Assembly: GCA_030272585.1 (NCBI GenBank) | Contig: BSYQ01000008.1 | Span: forward strand, 186,001-250,000 | Origin: Bryopsis sp. KO-2023 | Taxonomy: Eukaryota; Chlorophyta; Ulvophyceae; Bryopsidales; Bryopsidaceae | DNA: 64,000 bases | Direction of reading: 5' to 3' | Shown here: piece after piece, positions 1 through 13,662 of the stretch | Numbering within the stretch: the stretch's first letter is position 1 | How the letters are laid out: each line of letters starts with the position of its first letter | The notes under the pieces: model-generated | Told to the model about the DNA's origin: nothing | What the model saw: the letters and a program-made list of their open reading frames with translations, nothing else | The model's database searches: none | Program-made: the position numbers and the translations under genes

Positions 1-35
1 AGCGGGGGAAAGAATCCACCGTCGAAGGGCTCGTA

Positions 36-701
36 TTACGAAAAACAACACTGGAACAGAACAGGTTCTGGTTTTCCCCTCTCAAAGCTCGAGTTTCCTT
101 TGCCCACCGCTTCCCAAAAGACCAGGGATGCCAAGCCGAAGGGTGTCCTTCCTCGACATATCACTGGAAGCGTAATCAAGCACTGGTGTTCGCATGTCTC
201 ACCTGTCGCAGCGCAGTGGTCGCAAGGCCCACCCCCTTTGGCAGTCGACGCAACGTGCCGCGCAGGCGTCAAGCTGTTGGCTCTTTTCCCAACCTTCGCC
301 AGCGAGCCCATTCCAGATAACAAGTGTTGGTTGCCAGATAATGCCAGAATTCTCCCAAGCTCTTCTGCTTCCTGCAAGGTCGCCCGTCTCACTGGCAGTC
401 CAGTTTCGTCGTCCACTCGCGCCAAGCAATACATAGACCTCTCGCCGACTCCTCCACGCCTGGGAGCGATTTCGCGACCGCACTCGCTGGGAATGGACGC
501 TTTTTCCTCGGGCTTCCTTCCAAACGACAACCCCTCCCCGGCGACCATTCCCGCTTCCGATATCTCAACTACCCCCGAAGTCCCGTGTCCTTCGTCAATC
601 AATTCCGCCAAGGGGGTGACCAGGAGGGAATGTCTGTCCAGCAAGGGGGAGGTCAGCGCGTCCACTTCGCCCGCGTCCAGCATTTCGTGGTTGAAGGGCA
701 T
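36..701 (-). CDS. Hypothetical protein, Cys-His-rich patch
   Basis: This is an uninterrupted minus-strand frame of 221 residues from an ATG at 701 to a TAA at 36-38. I prefer it to the overlapping plus-strand frame because it has a balanced, acidic and helix-compatible composition near its start (ending in LAELIDEG) and a compact CDHCAATGETCEH patch that could bind zinc. The upstream bases are a homopolymer-rich A/T run with no acceptor site, so 701 is the probable start. I recognise no family. It lies upstream of, and diverges from, malate dehydrogenase. The plus-strand reading of the same interval remains possible. Confidence 0.4.
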   Translation of the reverse strand: MPFNHEMLDAGEVDALTSPLLDRHSLLVTPLAELIDEGHGTSGVVEISEAGMVAGEGLSFGRKPEEKASIPSECGREIAPRRGGVGERSMYCLARVDDETGLPVRRATLQEAEELGRILALSGNQHLLSGMGSLAKVGKRANSLTPARHVASTAKGGGPCDHCAATGETCEHQCLITLPVICRGRTPFGLASLVFWEAVGKGNSSFERGKPEPVLFQCCFS

Positions 702-1376
702 GTTTTTTTGTTTTTTTTTGTTTTTTTTTTGGTGACAGGTTCCAAAATAGAAGAAAAGAAACACGACCAGGCTTATTTGTTGGAAAACAGAACCCACCCT
801 CGGGAGCCAAGGTGTCGAATCGTGGTACTGGGGGTAATGTGTTTTCTCGTGTTTCCGAAAGAACAGGAGGTGGCTTTGCTGTGTGGGTTGGAATCCAAAA
901 CGAGTCCACACGACGGACGGGGGGATGGGCGCATATTACTACGGGAAGGAAGGTTCCAGGTTTCTGAAATCCCGTGCGACACAGGAGCGACACGTCTCTT
1001 TGTTACCACATCGAATCACGAAATCCATGCAGCTGCGGGCTCATCAAGTCACTCCAGAGGGAATCGATCTCAAAATCGCCAACTCGGCCACCACTCCGCC
1101 AGCCGTGCTTTTCTCGGTTCTGCGTGTCTTTTGCCCTTCGCAGACATGGATATCCTCCTTTCGTTCTGCAAGCAAATTAACAATATCACGGGTCGACAAG
1201 AATTTTTTGTAATGGAAATGCATTAAGCGCACTAATGCCCATTTCCAGTTCGAAAGTTTCATAGGGTGTTGCCCACCGCAATTGCCTTCACTTTTTCACT
1301 GCACGCCCCTCCCAACCTCCAGCGTTTTGGCCGAACAGCTTGCGCCTTCTCCCTCAACCAACGACAAGAAAGAAAA
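702..1376. other. Intergenic spacer upstream of malate dehydrogenase
   Basis: No gene can be supported here. The stretch contains a poly-T/G run at about 700-732 and several short overlapping frames on both strands, none with splice signals or recognisable composition. It probably holds the divergent promoters of the flanking genes. Confidence 0.4.
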
Positions 1377-4300
1377 ATGCTCAACTTGATGAGACACTAC
1401 CGCAAGACGGCTTCGGCTGTTGAAGCCGTTCGAGCCATGAGCACGGCCCCGATGCCCGACAGGAAAGTCGCTATTCTGGGAGCCGCTGGGGGAATCGGAC
1501 AACCTCTATCCTTGTTGATGAAGGTGGGGATAATCGGAGTCGCAGATGCGCCAGGTTTCAGTTTGCTGAACGAGATCGACGAAGCTGCGTTTTGATCGAG
1601 ATCGTTTTTGAGGTCTAATCCGTTCCCCTGGTCCATACACACCCCAAGCTGGAAAGATCAAAAGCCATAGAGGCACCCACCTGGGGGCTTGAGTCGCTGG
1701 CCTGGAAAGGTTGCGAGTGGTGGGGGTTTCCTTTGCTGGTTATTGAGTCAGACTGGCAAGTGGCTTAATTCGAGGTCACCCAGCACCAATATCCCTTGAA
1801 GAGCAATTGAAATCCTCTCAGTCTTCCTTATGTCACTCAGAAATCCCATTTCACTTCACCAAATCACGATTTTGAAAGCGGCATCCTGGGCGATTCTGCT
1901 CTGCAAAATGAGGGATGTCAGTCGGCCAACACCTATGCTTGACTGGCAAATATACATATACATATCTAGAGAAAATCCAGATCCCAATATTGACAAAAAT
2001 TGTTATTTTGCAGATGAACCCTGCTGTGACCAAGCTCTCCTTGTACGATGTTGTCAATGTCCCTGGAGTTGCTGCCGATGTCAGTCACATCAACACCAAG
2101 GCGCAAGTTCAGGTCAGAGTGCACGCAACACATCTAAATTATTTCAATAGATAAAAACAATGCATCTGAATTATTTAAATAGATAGAAAGGTTGTAAGGA
2201 TTGTTTCTCAGCTCACATCGTCCCTTACTCAAGAATCACAGAAGCATCAGTTTCCATCAGAGGTTTGGGCAGCCGCCTCATCGAGCCTGTCAAAATTCTG
2301 CTGGTTAGGTGGGTATGGGAGCAATTCTGCAAGATCTGAATTTGAGCAAAGTTGATGTGTGTTCACAGGGCCACGAGAAGGATGACTTAGAAGGTGCTTT
2401 GAAGGGGGCTGATCTTGTTATCATTCCAGCCGGTGTTCCAAGAAAACCCGGAATGACAAGACAAGATCTTTTCAACGTAAGATCTTTGTTGGTCGTTTTT
2501 TCTTTTTCGTTGTTGAACCATGAAGGTTATATGTAACGAAGCGTACGCTCTGCACGTGTGACTCTCGTCAGTTTCCTGATCTGGTGTATTTTTTTCTGCA
2601 GATTAATGCTGGGATCGTCAAAACCTTGGTAGAGGGCATTGGCAAATATGCTCCAGGGGTAGGCCGCTTTATTATATCTTTTTAGTAATATAACGGCTCT
2701 CATGGATTGAGCTTGCTGAGTGGATGTATATGACCACTTGAACAGTAAAAAAATCCAAAAATTGTTGATGGTAGAATAATTCGTGAAGTGTTTCTAGAAA
2801 TAGAGCATACGTAGGGATTTATCTCTATTAAGAATTTATAAAAAAAAAACATCTAAGAAAACAAATTCTGAAGAAATATACATCTTCATACACCTTGGAT
2901 GAGTCAGAAATTGCCCTGGTGGAAAAGGATGGGAACGAACAATTATTTTCTAATTCCCATTATCTCTCTCTGTTTCTCTATTTCGGCATTTGTAATGTTT
3001 TTTTTGCTGTTGCTCTATTTCAGGCCATCGTCAACATGATTTCCAACCCTGTGAATTCCACTGTGGCCGTTGCCGCCGAAACTTTGAAGAAAATGGGGGT
3101 ATATGACAATAGGAAGCTCATGGGAGTCACAACTTTGGATGTGGTGAGTTCGTATTCTCAACTGTGTTTTTCAAAACATCAACGACTGCCTTCATCTAAC
3201 ACAGTCGAAGGTTTCAATCTTTTCAGAAAAGAACTCAGAGAAATAGGCAGAAGGGGTGGTTGTATCATATGGGTTAGGTGCGATTTCCAGTACATTTATT
3301 TTCGATATGCATATATTTTTTTTAAACATGTTTGGCTCAAGAATATCAGTTTTGTGTTCTTCCCTTGTCTCAACCCCCTCCCACATCACGCTAAAAACAA
3401 AAGCAAAATTCACGCAGCTGCATTAGAAAACAGAAACTGTCGAGCTTGCAAGTAGCATGGGGGAGGTCCCATCGCACAGATATTTATTTAACAAAAACTT
3501 GTTAAATGACAAGTTGTTGACCCTCTTTTTTCATTCTTGTTCCAGGTCCGAGCCAAGACGTTCTTTGCTGAGAAGATGGGATTGGGTGTGACTGATGTTG
3601 AGGTCCCTGTTGTCGGGGGACATGCTGGGATCACCATTTTGCCACTGTTTTCTCAGGTGGGATGGAATTTCTTTTATTTTTTTCTGAAGTTGTGGTTGGG
3701 AGGTGATCCGTCATTTGTTTGCCATCCTCTTAAAATATGTACATAAATATTTCTTCAAAAATGAATATGTAATATTCAGTGCGTGTTTCTCTCTTAATTT
3801 TTTTTTCAAGAGAAGGTTCAGCGAGAGGGAATTTACAAAGGTGCAATTTTGAGCATAAGCCAGGGAACTGACTTTGTTTTTAACATGATATTGTAGGCTA
3901 CCCCTACTACTTCCATGACTGACGAAGTCATCGATGCTCTCACCAGAAGAACCCAGGACGGTGGCACCGAAGTGGTGCAAGCCAAGGCTGGAAAGGTACG
4001 CTAATTTCATGGGTTTTCCACCACCCCCTTTCCCTTTTCACACAGATTCTTTTGTTTTGCACTTTTTGTGGTAGACTGGTAACCATATCTCATGAAATTT
4101 AAGAAGTTTTTCTGATAAACTATCCTTGATATCTCCACCATTCCCTTGCAACTGGTTTTGGCACAGTGAAGCAAGCTCTATCGCCTGAATGGCACAATTC
4201 TCAATGTCACAATGATATGTGTGTATTTTGTGCAATGTTTTGGTGCGAGTTTTTTTCATTATTTTATTTTTGCTGTTTCAGGGATCAGCAACTTTGTCGA

Positions 4301-5161
4301 TGGCTTATGCTGGTGCCCTTTTTGGTGATGCGTGTCTTAGGGGACTTAATGGTAAGTCGCATTTCTGAGTCTATTCCCCTGATTGAAAGGGAGCGCTTTC
4401 TCATTTTTCCACACCATTGTCAGGACATTAATACGAATTATCCGTAAACAATAGTAGTAACCTTATAAATGAATACTCGTTTTACGTTAAAAATGCACAA
4501 AGAATCGAACAGGAGGGGGTGGAGAATTCTCGAATTACCATTTTGCAATCATCTATGCCATCTTCAGTTAGTTTTTGGAACTCTCTTTCTCCATGCATTT
4601 CCGATTTTTTTTTCGGCATTTTGATGTGATTACCGTTGCAGACCTGATTTCTACACACAATTTTCAATTTGTTTGATTGGATTTACTCTTTTTTTCATGC
4701 TTTGTGAGGGAGGTACTCTCCTTTGTCAGTTTTTATCAATGAAATGGGATTTAATGATGGCGTCTATTGTAGGCCAGAAGAATGTCATTGAGTGCAGTTT
4801 TGTTGAGTCGAGTGTGCAAGAAGGAGTTGCCTACTTCTCATCGAAAATCAAACTTGGCACAGAAGGTAAGCAATCAGATTCTGCTGCTCAGCTCTGGAAA
4901 GTAACTATCGGATAAAATGCAGGTGTACAGACGATTTCTGCTGGAAGAAAAAAGAGAATTTAAGGGACATTGATTGCACCAGCTGTAGGATTGCATGATA
5001 AGCACTGAAAACATTCTTTCTTCTGTTTTTTTTAATCAGGTGTGCAGGAAATTTATCCAGTAGGAGAGGTAAGCAAGTACGAAGAAGAGGCGCTGAAAAA
5101 CATGATTCCAGAATTGGGTGCTGCCATCGACCAGGGAGTTAAATTCGCCTCTGAAAACTAA
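1377..5161 (+). CDS. Malate dehydrogenase, NAD-dependent, mitochondrial type
   Basis: Malate dehydrogenase interconverts malate and oxaloacetate with NAD in the TCA cycle and malate shuttles. Ten exons join in frame: 1377-1523, 2014-2112, 2369-2476, 2602-2658, 3024-3143, 3546-3656, 3897-3995, 4282-4351, 4773-4865 and 5040-5161, giving 341 residues, the usual length for an organellar enzyme. Visible signatures are the dinucleotide-binding GAAGGIG at about residues 35-41, the substrate loop [17 protein letters not shown], the MISNPVNST strand, and the catalytic His of [16 protein letters not shown] at about 203. The first 28 residues are basic and hydroxylated ([14 protein letters not shown]), as in a mitochondrial presequence, so the first ATG was chosen. 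Every intron is GT-AG with a pyrimidine tract. Mitochondrial location is inferred from the leader only; a peroxisomal or plastid isoform is not excluded. Confidence 0.97.
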
Positions 5162-5552
5162 CAGTCGTGTTGAATTGGTTATCTCCTAGAAAGACGAGGG
5201 GGGGGGGGCTCTAGACTCAACAAATGAGGGGTTTCGCTTTTCGAAGGGGAAAGAAGGATTTTCTTTGCTTTTGGTACATGATCAGGGGGGGGGACCTTTG
5301 GGTGCAAAGGGATGAGGGCAGGCGGACGATAAACCGTTGCTGGTGTTTGTTTAACGAAAAGAAACAGGCAATTCAAATATAGGTGAAGCTTAATGCACAG
5401 TAGGAGGATGTTCAGATAAGTCACAATTTTACAGCAACCACTCTTCAAGGCAGCAATACAAAAATCGGAGATTAGAAAAACCACCACATTCTGTCCCAAC
5501 CAGACTGGTTTCCCGTGCAGAATCGGAAAAAAAAATGACAAAACTATATACT
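5162..5552. other. Malate dehydrogenase 3' flank
   Basis: No gene is seen. The stretch has two poly-G runs (near 5200 and 5285) and ends at the TA that borders a MITE. Frames found here on the minus strand have no supporting signals. Confidence 0.4.
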
Positions 5553-5554
5553 TA

Positions 5555-6409
5555 CTCCGTCCGTGTTTAAATGTCCACTTTAGTTTGGGTTACAGTTTAG
5601 GAGTGAGACATCCAATTGATGTGAAATTTTGTGAGCAGTATCTCTGATACACGTAGATGAAGCCCACAAAAGTTCAGATTCATTGGTGTAGAGGCTGCAA
5701 TGCAGTGACTCCGAAACCAGAAACGAAGTAAAACCTCGATTTTCACTTCGACGACTTTAATTTTTTGCATACCAAATTAGCCCAAAATTGTAAGATACTG
5801 TTATCAAGCAACAATATACACTTCTTATAGTGTATCCCAAAATTCGCTCTGAAAATTCCACCTGGCCTCTCGTGTAACGGGCTTGGCATTCCGTAATAAA
5901 AGTTCCATTTTCTAGGGAGCTTGGTCACTTTCGCTCCTATTTTCGAGCGAACTGCGCGCAAAGGTCTCTTAAGTTGCGTTTCCGATGTTTGCGAGGTCGA
6001 GGTGGAGTTCGCGCATTGCGCCGCTATTTTCGGTTCCAGAGGTCGACTTTCCTCGGTTTTATAGTCGTCACGAGTACTGAACGACGACATCATGCTTTAC
6101 TCACTGGTTCAATTACGACGAAATTTTGTGAGCTCGCCACAGAACATCTAAAGAATGTGTTCACAAAAGTTTGTGGCAAACGATGAACGTTTGACGTGTC
6201 AAAACGTTCACAGGAAGGTGAAAATGGAGGTTTTTCTTCTTTTCTGGTTTCGGAGTCACTGCATCGCAGCCTCTACACCAATGGATCTGAAATTTTGTGG
6301 GCTTGATCTACATGTATCAGAGATACTGCTCACAAAATTTCACATCAATTGGACGTCTCACTCCTAAACTGTAACCCAAACTAAAGTGGACATTTAAACA
6401 CGGACGGAG
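5555..6409. mobile_element. Long foldback MITE, Tc1/mariner (Stowaway-like) type
   Basis: The two ends are long inverted repeats of about 175-195 bases. The left begins CTCCGTCCGTGTTTAAATG at 5555 and the right is its complement ending CGGACGGAG at 6409. Both ends are bordered by TA (5553-5554 and 6410-6411), the target duplication typical of Tc1/mariner elements. The terminal CTCCGTCCGT recalls the plant Stowaway end, which is family knowledge and not proof of descent. The arms differ at scattered positions, for example ATGCAG against ATCGCAG blocks, so the copy is not very recent. About 465 bases between the arms hold no convincing gene, so it is non-autonomous. Confidence 0.88.
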
Positions 6410-7175
6410 TAAGTATTTCTCCCAGCATTGGTATTAGAAACCATCGATCGTCATCGTGTATTTGATTCTTTCTGATGTCTGTCGGTCAGGAGCACCCCTG
6501 CATCAAAACATAAAACAAACACAGGCAGCACATGAAAAAAAAAAAACATCATCACTGCCAGCACTTGAAGTAGAAAAAACAAAGTAGAAAGTTTCCATTT
6601 CACCCTGCAGGAAATGAATCACACACCGAAGGGAGGGTCTTTCAGTATACCCCATCATAGGAGCAACGACTGATCAGAGATTTGTCATACTTGGGTTCCA
6701 TTGTTCTATAAATCTTACATTTGCATTGCATTCAGCCATTCAACCATAAAGTCACCTTCTCTCTTGCACGAGCAGTCGGAGACATGATGGAGTTTTCAAA
6801 CCATGCTGGCCTTTCCCCTGTTCTACAAATAATCAAGCTCTGGCACAGAAGTTGTGAGTGTGCGTATTTTTGAATGAAAAACAAAAACTGACCCATAAAC
6901 CAAGCAAAAAGAAAGAATTGAGTCTCAAGTCTAAGGGAAAACGAACCTTGCAAAATGTTTCAATAACATGGATGAGAAAAACTTGACCATCTCATTTGAC
7001 TAAAGTGAAGCAAAAAATGAATAAACACACGTTAAGAGTTGATTCAATGTATGCACCAGCATGACAAACCCCACCTCTGTTGGTTCCAGGTGACTAAAGA
7101 CTCCACCATCAGCAACAAACTTTGTCTATATACAATAAAATATCCATTCCTAAAGGTATTCTTTAATATCTTAAT

Positions 7176-7406
7176 AGTCAACCATCTATTGATGGGACTG
7201 TTTCTCTCTAATCTCTTTTCAAAAAACTCATCGATCTAGAAACTTTTTCTTTGTAATTAAGAGTCAACCATCGAAGGATGGGACTCTTCTTCCCTTCTTT
7301 TTTTTCAAGGGGTAACTTCGACTCGACCATCAGAAATGGGAGTCTTTTTTTTCTATGGGGCAACTAGCTAGTCCTATAGGAATCGACCAATCGGATGATG
7401 GGATTC
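7176..7406. repeat. Four spaced hairpins of related sequence
   Basis: Four short inverted repeats share the scheme GANTC-GACCATC-loop-GATGGGANTC: 7176-7199, 7261-7286, 7320-7344 and 7380-7406. The second is the clearest, with GAGTC pairing to GACTC and CCATC to GATGG around a short loop. Each is followed by a pyrimidine run, and the centres are about 60-85 bases apart. Their function is unknown; a decayed tandem repeat or processing hairpins in a transcript are both possible. Confidence 0.55.
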
Positions 7407-8454
7407 TCTGCACTCCCTGGCCTGCCACCTTCACACATCGAGAAAACAATATTGTTAATTTTAACATTAATGTTAAAACAGGGAAATAACAGATTCAATG
7501 CACAATAGATCAGACAAGTTCAACATGGGCCTCTCCAGGTAGATGCACACATCCATTTAAATAGAAATAGAGAGCTTTTGTCCGAAATTTGGACGAAAAC
7601 GCCAACAAGTCAAACATCCTGGGATTGAAGAGTGAGGGGTTCTAATCTGTGAAGCAGCACTCAACAATGCTTACCTGGCCAGGGGTACCTTGGGGACGTC
7701 GAAAGTCGCCGTGGAGCTCGGCATCCTGCCCTCCTTTTGTTGTCGCAAAGCACCTTGTGGTGCTGCTCTTCTTACTTCCTGTGGCTAACTCTGAAAAGCT
7801 GACTAGAACTGGTGCGATGTTAGCGAATGGACGAACAACCTCACCTTTTGTACTGTGTTTTCGTAAGCGAACGACACCCTACGGAACAACAGTTTTGTCT
7901 CTTGCGTTTGAATCCCGTAACAAGGAACTGAGCAACTCTGAGCCAGCTTTCCCTCACCCTGGCGTGAAGTCGAAGGCTCTCAGAAACCCCTCCGTGACTC
8001 CGTGGACCAACACAAGCTGAATCCCGCCAGGTTTATCTTGCTGCGCAAGTAAGATGGCCCATAACCCGTTGTCTTTGAGTCCTTGCCGTGTGCTGTGGGC
8101 TGGTTGGCTTTTTCGGTAGGGACAGCGGTGCTGCGCAGTTGGAAGTTGTAAATTAGTGCCGAAAGAACGACGCAGGCACACACACACAACGCAGATATCC
8201 CTGCACTGTGTTAAATAGTGAAACTTGTAGTGCCAGAATTGACCGTGATCCAACAAATTTCATTTGTTTTCAAGTCCATCCACGACGGGGGCGGTGTATG
8301 TCAGAGTGCATGGCAGACACAACCTGACACGCACGTCGTTGTTGACCTTAATTGACAAGCAAAGCCTGTATGGAAGACATACTGAGGGACAGGTTGGCAA
8401 AATGACTGGAATTCTTACAAAACTACTGGCGGATTGTGGAGGGAGCTATTTTTA

Positions 8455-8458
<4 letters not shown>

Positions 8459-8486
<28 letters not shown>
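8459..8486. repeat. CT dinucleotide microsatellite
   Basis: About fourteen CT units in a row. The array runs straight into a perfect palindrome. Confidence 0.9.
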
Positions 8487-8489
<3 letters not shown>

Positions 8490-8516
8490 GCCCATTGATT
8501 TAAATCAATGGGCGTG
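8487..8516. repeat. Perfect 30-base palindrome
   Basis: The half-site CACGCCCATTGATTT is followed at once by its exact complement, with no loop. It sits directly after the CT microsatellite. Such a sequence can extrude as a cruciform or be the relic of a small foldback element. Confidence 0.8.
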
Positions 8517-8764
8517 ATTTCAGCGGTTTGGTTGTTCAACCAGCAAGAAAAGATTTCAGATTGCAGGTTCTTTTGCAATCTGACATCTCAGTCCCTCCCA
8601 AACAAAATCATTGGGTGGTGCAGAAAAGCAACCGATGAAGCCGAACGAACTCCCCATTTGTGATCCAAACCATAGGAACTACCATCCATCTATCTATTTT
8701 TACAACACAAACCCCACTTCATTTGCTTTGCTTGATCGAGGAAAAATAAAACACAAGGAAAATA

Positions 8765-11137
<2,373 letters not shown>

Positions 11138-11321
11138 AGCTCGTTCCCTCCTCTCTGTGCTTCTTGACAGGGAAAAAAAAAGCTGGACGTCTAACAACAC
11201 AGTAAACCAAGACTATTACGTAATAATTAATTTCCATCAAGAAACGCCATTCTTTATCCGTGTGCTTGAGCTTTGCTGCGATCCACAGGGCAACGTGGAG
11301 GAAAGAGCCAGCTGAGGAACG

Positions 11322-13662
11322 ATGGAAAGACGACAGGAATTTCAGGACTATAACGGACAGCAAGGGGGCTACCAGCAACAGCCCAACCCTATGCAGGTAG
11401 CTCACCTTCTGAAATTCTGCTTCTTTCCGCAATGTGGTTGGTCGCCCTGAAGATCCCCGCAACGCTCCCGCCCACGTCCTTCTTCCTCAGCTGTCTTGCT
11501 GGATTTTCTTGTCACCAGTCGACACCAATAGAGCAAGCAGGGGCACTTTCACCCGTTCAGTTTTTCCTTCACTGTTCTTTCTTGCCTTGTCATTCCAGCA
11601 ATATCAGCCCCAACAACAGCTGCAGCCATCTTCGCAAGTTGGAGGAGCAATGATGGACATGCAAAACTTGCAAATTGGGCATGGCCAATCACCCCAGCAC
11701 CTTTCGCCACCTTTTCCTGGTGGTGATCGTGGAATGGCCTACCCGCCACAAAATATGCCAACACAAGGACAAGGGCCTAATATGCAACCTGGGCAACAAC
11801 CTCAGGTAGGTGAAAATCTCAATTTCCATCATTCGGTTATGAATGATTAATGGCATTTCCCATCGCCACATCAGGATGAATTGTTACACAGCTTGGGGTT
11901 CCTAAAAAAAATTGCTGAGTTTTGGAACCCCAAAAAAGGCCAATCCATGACTTTTCCGAGCTGAATGCTGGTTTTTGTTCACTCAACAACAGCAGAATTT
12001 TGGCCAACCCCACGGGATGAGTGGAGGCCCCGGCATTCCAATCTCTGGCGCCCCCAGCATGCCCAACCAAGGCTTCCCACAATACCATATGAATCATGGC
12101 CCTGGAATGCAGCGGGGGTACCCCACTGAGGTATGGTGACGAAATAGATATTAAGGACCTGCAGAAGAAGAAACGCTGCATGGATAACAGATTTCGATAG
12201 GCATTTGCTTGTGCATCTTTTGGGACAGTTGTTTCAATTTAATGTGTGGTGTGTGCGTTTCACATCAATTTGTTGGGGCGAATTCAGATGGGGGGCCAAT
12301 CCCTTTCACCGCCACCACCACAAACACAGGGAACCGGCTTGGGAATTGTGCCGCTTATGCCACCTCCAGTCAGCATGCCCCAAGGCCAACAACCGACACA
12401 TTCCCCCTGGCAGCAAGGAAACCCAAATACCCAAACCGTGCCGCCTCAGGGCATTGTGCACAGCCCTGCCACATTGCATCCACAATACCAACCGGACGTC
12501 CCTCCAGAAACCCCACCCAGCCTCTGTGGGGTTGACCCTCCTGAGTCGACTCGGGACGGAGGAGTGCCGAGAAGTCAAGGCCATCCTGGGTTCCACAATC
12601 CAGGACCTCAAGGTCTGATGTACAATGGGAGCATGAGCACTCGTCCTCCTCCAATGAATCAGCCAGGGACGCCACCACCGCACCCTTCGCCCACACCGCC
12701 CCAGTCTGCCAGCCAGCCACCCATCCAGCCCCACCAACCTCAAATGGCGCATCAGGCATCGAACCCATCTGGTCAAGTTTTTCAAAATCAAAATCCAAGT
12801 GGAGAGAACGGTCCCTATGGGCCCCCTCAAGTGGCCCCAACGATTCAGAACTCCGCGTTTGGTGGGCGACCTCGTGCAGGAGAGCCAACACAGCAGGGAG
12901 GGTATAATCACTGGGGACCAGAATCTCCTGGTCAAAATTTCAGTCAACAGGGTCAGGGAAATGACCGTGGTTCTCATCAAGGGGTGGACGGGGATGCTGG
13001 ATATGGTAGCTCCCAAGGTTTTCATGGTCAGACTGCAGGCCATGGGCAGAGTTCCCACATGCAAAGTCAAAATCAACCTCCTGTGATGTATGGCCAGGGT
13101 GGTGTTAATCAACCTGGGGTTGAAAATCCGGCTGTCAGAATCGATCGAGTCCCAAGCGATAGGCGGGAGGAAAATGGACCAAATGGGGAGGACGAGGAGG
13201 AAGATTTGGATGTCGTGGCCAGCAGGATCACGAAACAACTCATGGGGGTAAGATGAAAATGTTTTTGCACAAGACAACAGGCGAAAAAATGGACTGCTTT
13301 TTTTGCATATTCAGTGGAAACTGGTCAACTAGCTATTGTGGTAGCTAGAGATGCTGTCCTCTTTTTTTTGTGGGTGGGTGGAGATGTGTCTTTTTATCAT
13401 TTTATGACTACCTCGTCCTAGGAGATGGAAAAAAAAAGAAAGAAATTGATGCAGTACATTTGAATCAGCAAATTGGAGAAGAACTATTTTATTTTGAGAA
13501 TTCATGACTCAGATTTTGTTTTGTTGTCAGATGTCGAAACCCAATCAAGAAGCGTTCCTGAACAAAGTCTTCGAAAAAATTGGACACGAAAATGTACTGG
13601 ACGCTATGATCGATGCATTTGGGATGGAGCGTGTGAAAATGGCAGCGTCTGCTTTGTCCTGA
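11322..13662 (+). CDS. Q/P/G-rich low-complexity protein with conserved-looking helical C-terminus
   Basis: Five exons join in phase: 11322-11396, 11599-11805, 11993-12130, 12288-13247 and 13531-13662, giving 503 residues. Residues 1 to about 430 are rich in Gln, Pro, Gly, Met and Asn (QQQPNPMQ, QGQGPNMQPGQQPQ, PPPPHPSPTPPQ style), as in disordered transcriptional or RNA-binding scaffold proteins. An acidic stretch (NGEDEEEDLDVV) then leads to a predicted helical tail of about 55 residues with KPNQEAFLNKVFEKIGHE and DAMIDAFGMERVKMAASALS. I do not recognise the family; a co-activator subunit is a guess. The start was chosen at the first ATG after the divergent RNF113 gene. Confidence 0.85.

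Larger units (their letters stand above)
6412..8764. other. Gene-poor interval with small repeats
   Basis: No gene can be supported over 2.3 kb between the MITE and the RNF113 gene. Frames near 7649-8020 (plus) and 7954-8256 (minus) overlap, lack splice signals and look random. Notable contents are four iterated hairpins at 7176-7406, a CT microsatellite at about 8459-8486 and a perfect 30-base palindrome at 8487-8516; these are listed separately. Confidence 0.45.

Noticed and set aside
7649-8256. Overlapping 123-codon plus and 100-codon minus frames
   Set aside because: They lack recognisable composition, splice sites and neighbouring exons; they are most likely random.
12306-13277. A 323-codon minus-strand frame
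   Set aside because: It is the antisense shadow of the Q/P/G-rich exon at 12288-13247, whose splice sites and composition favour the plus strand.
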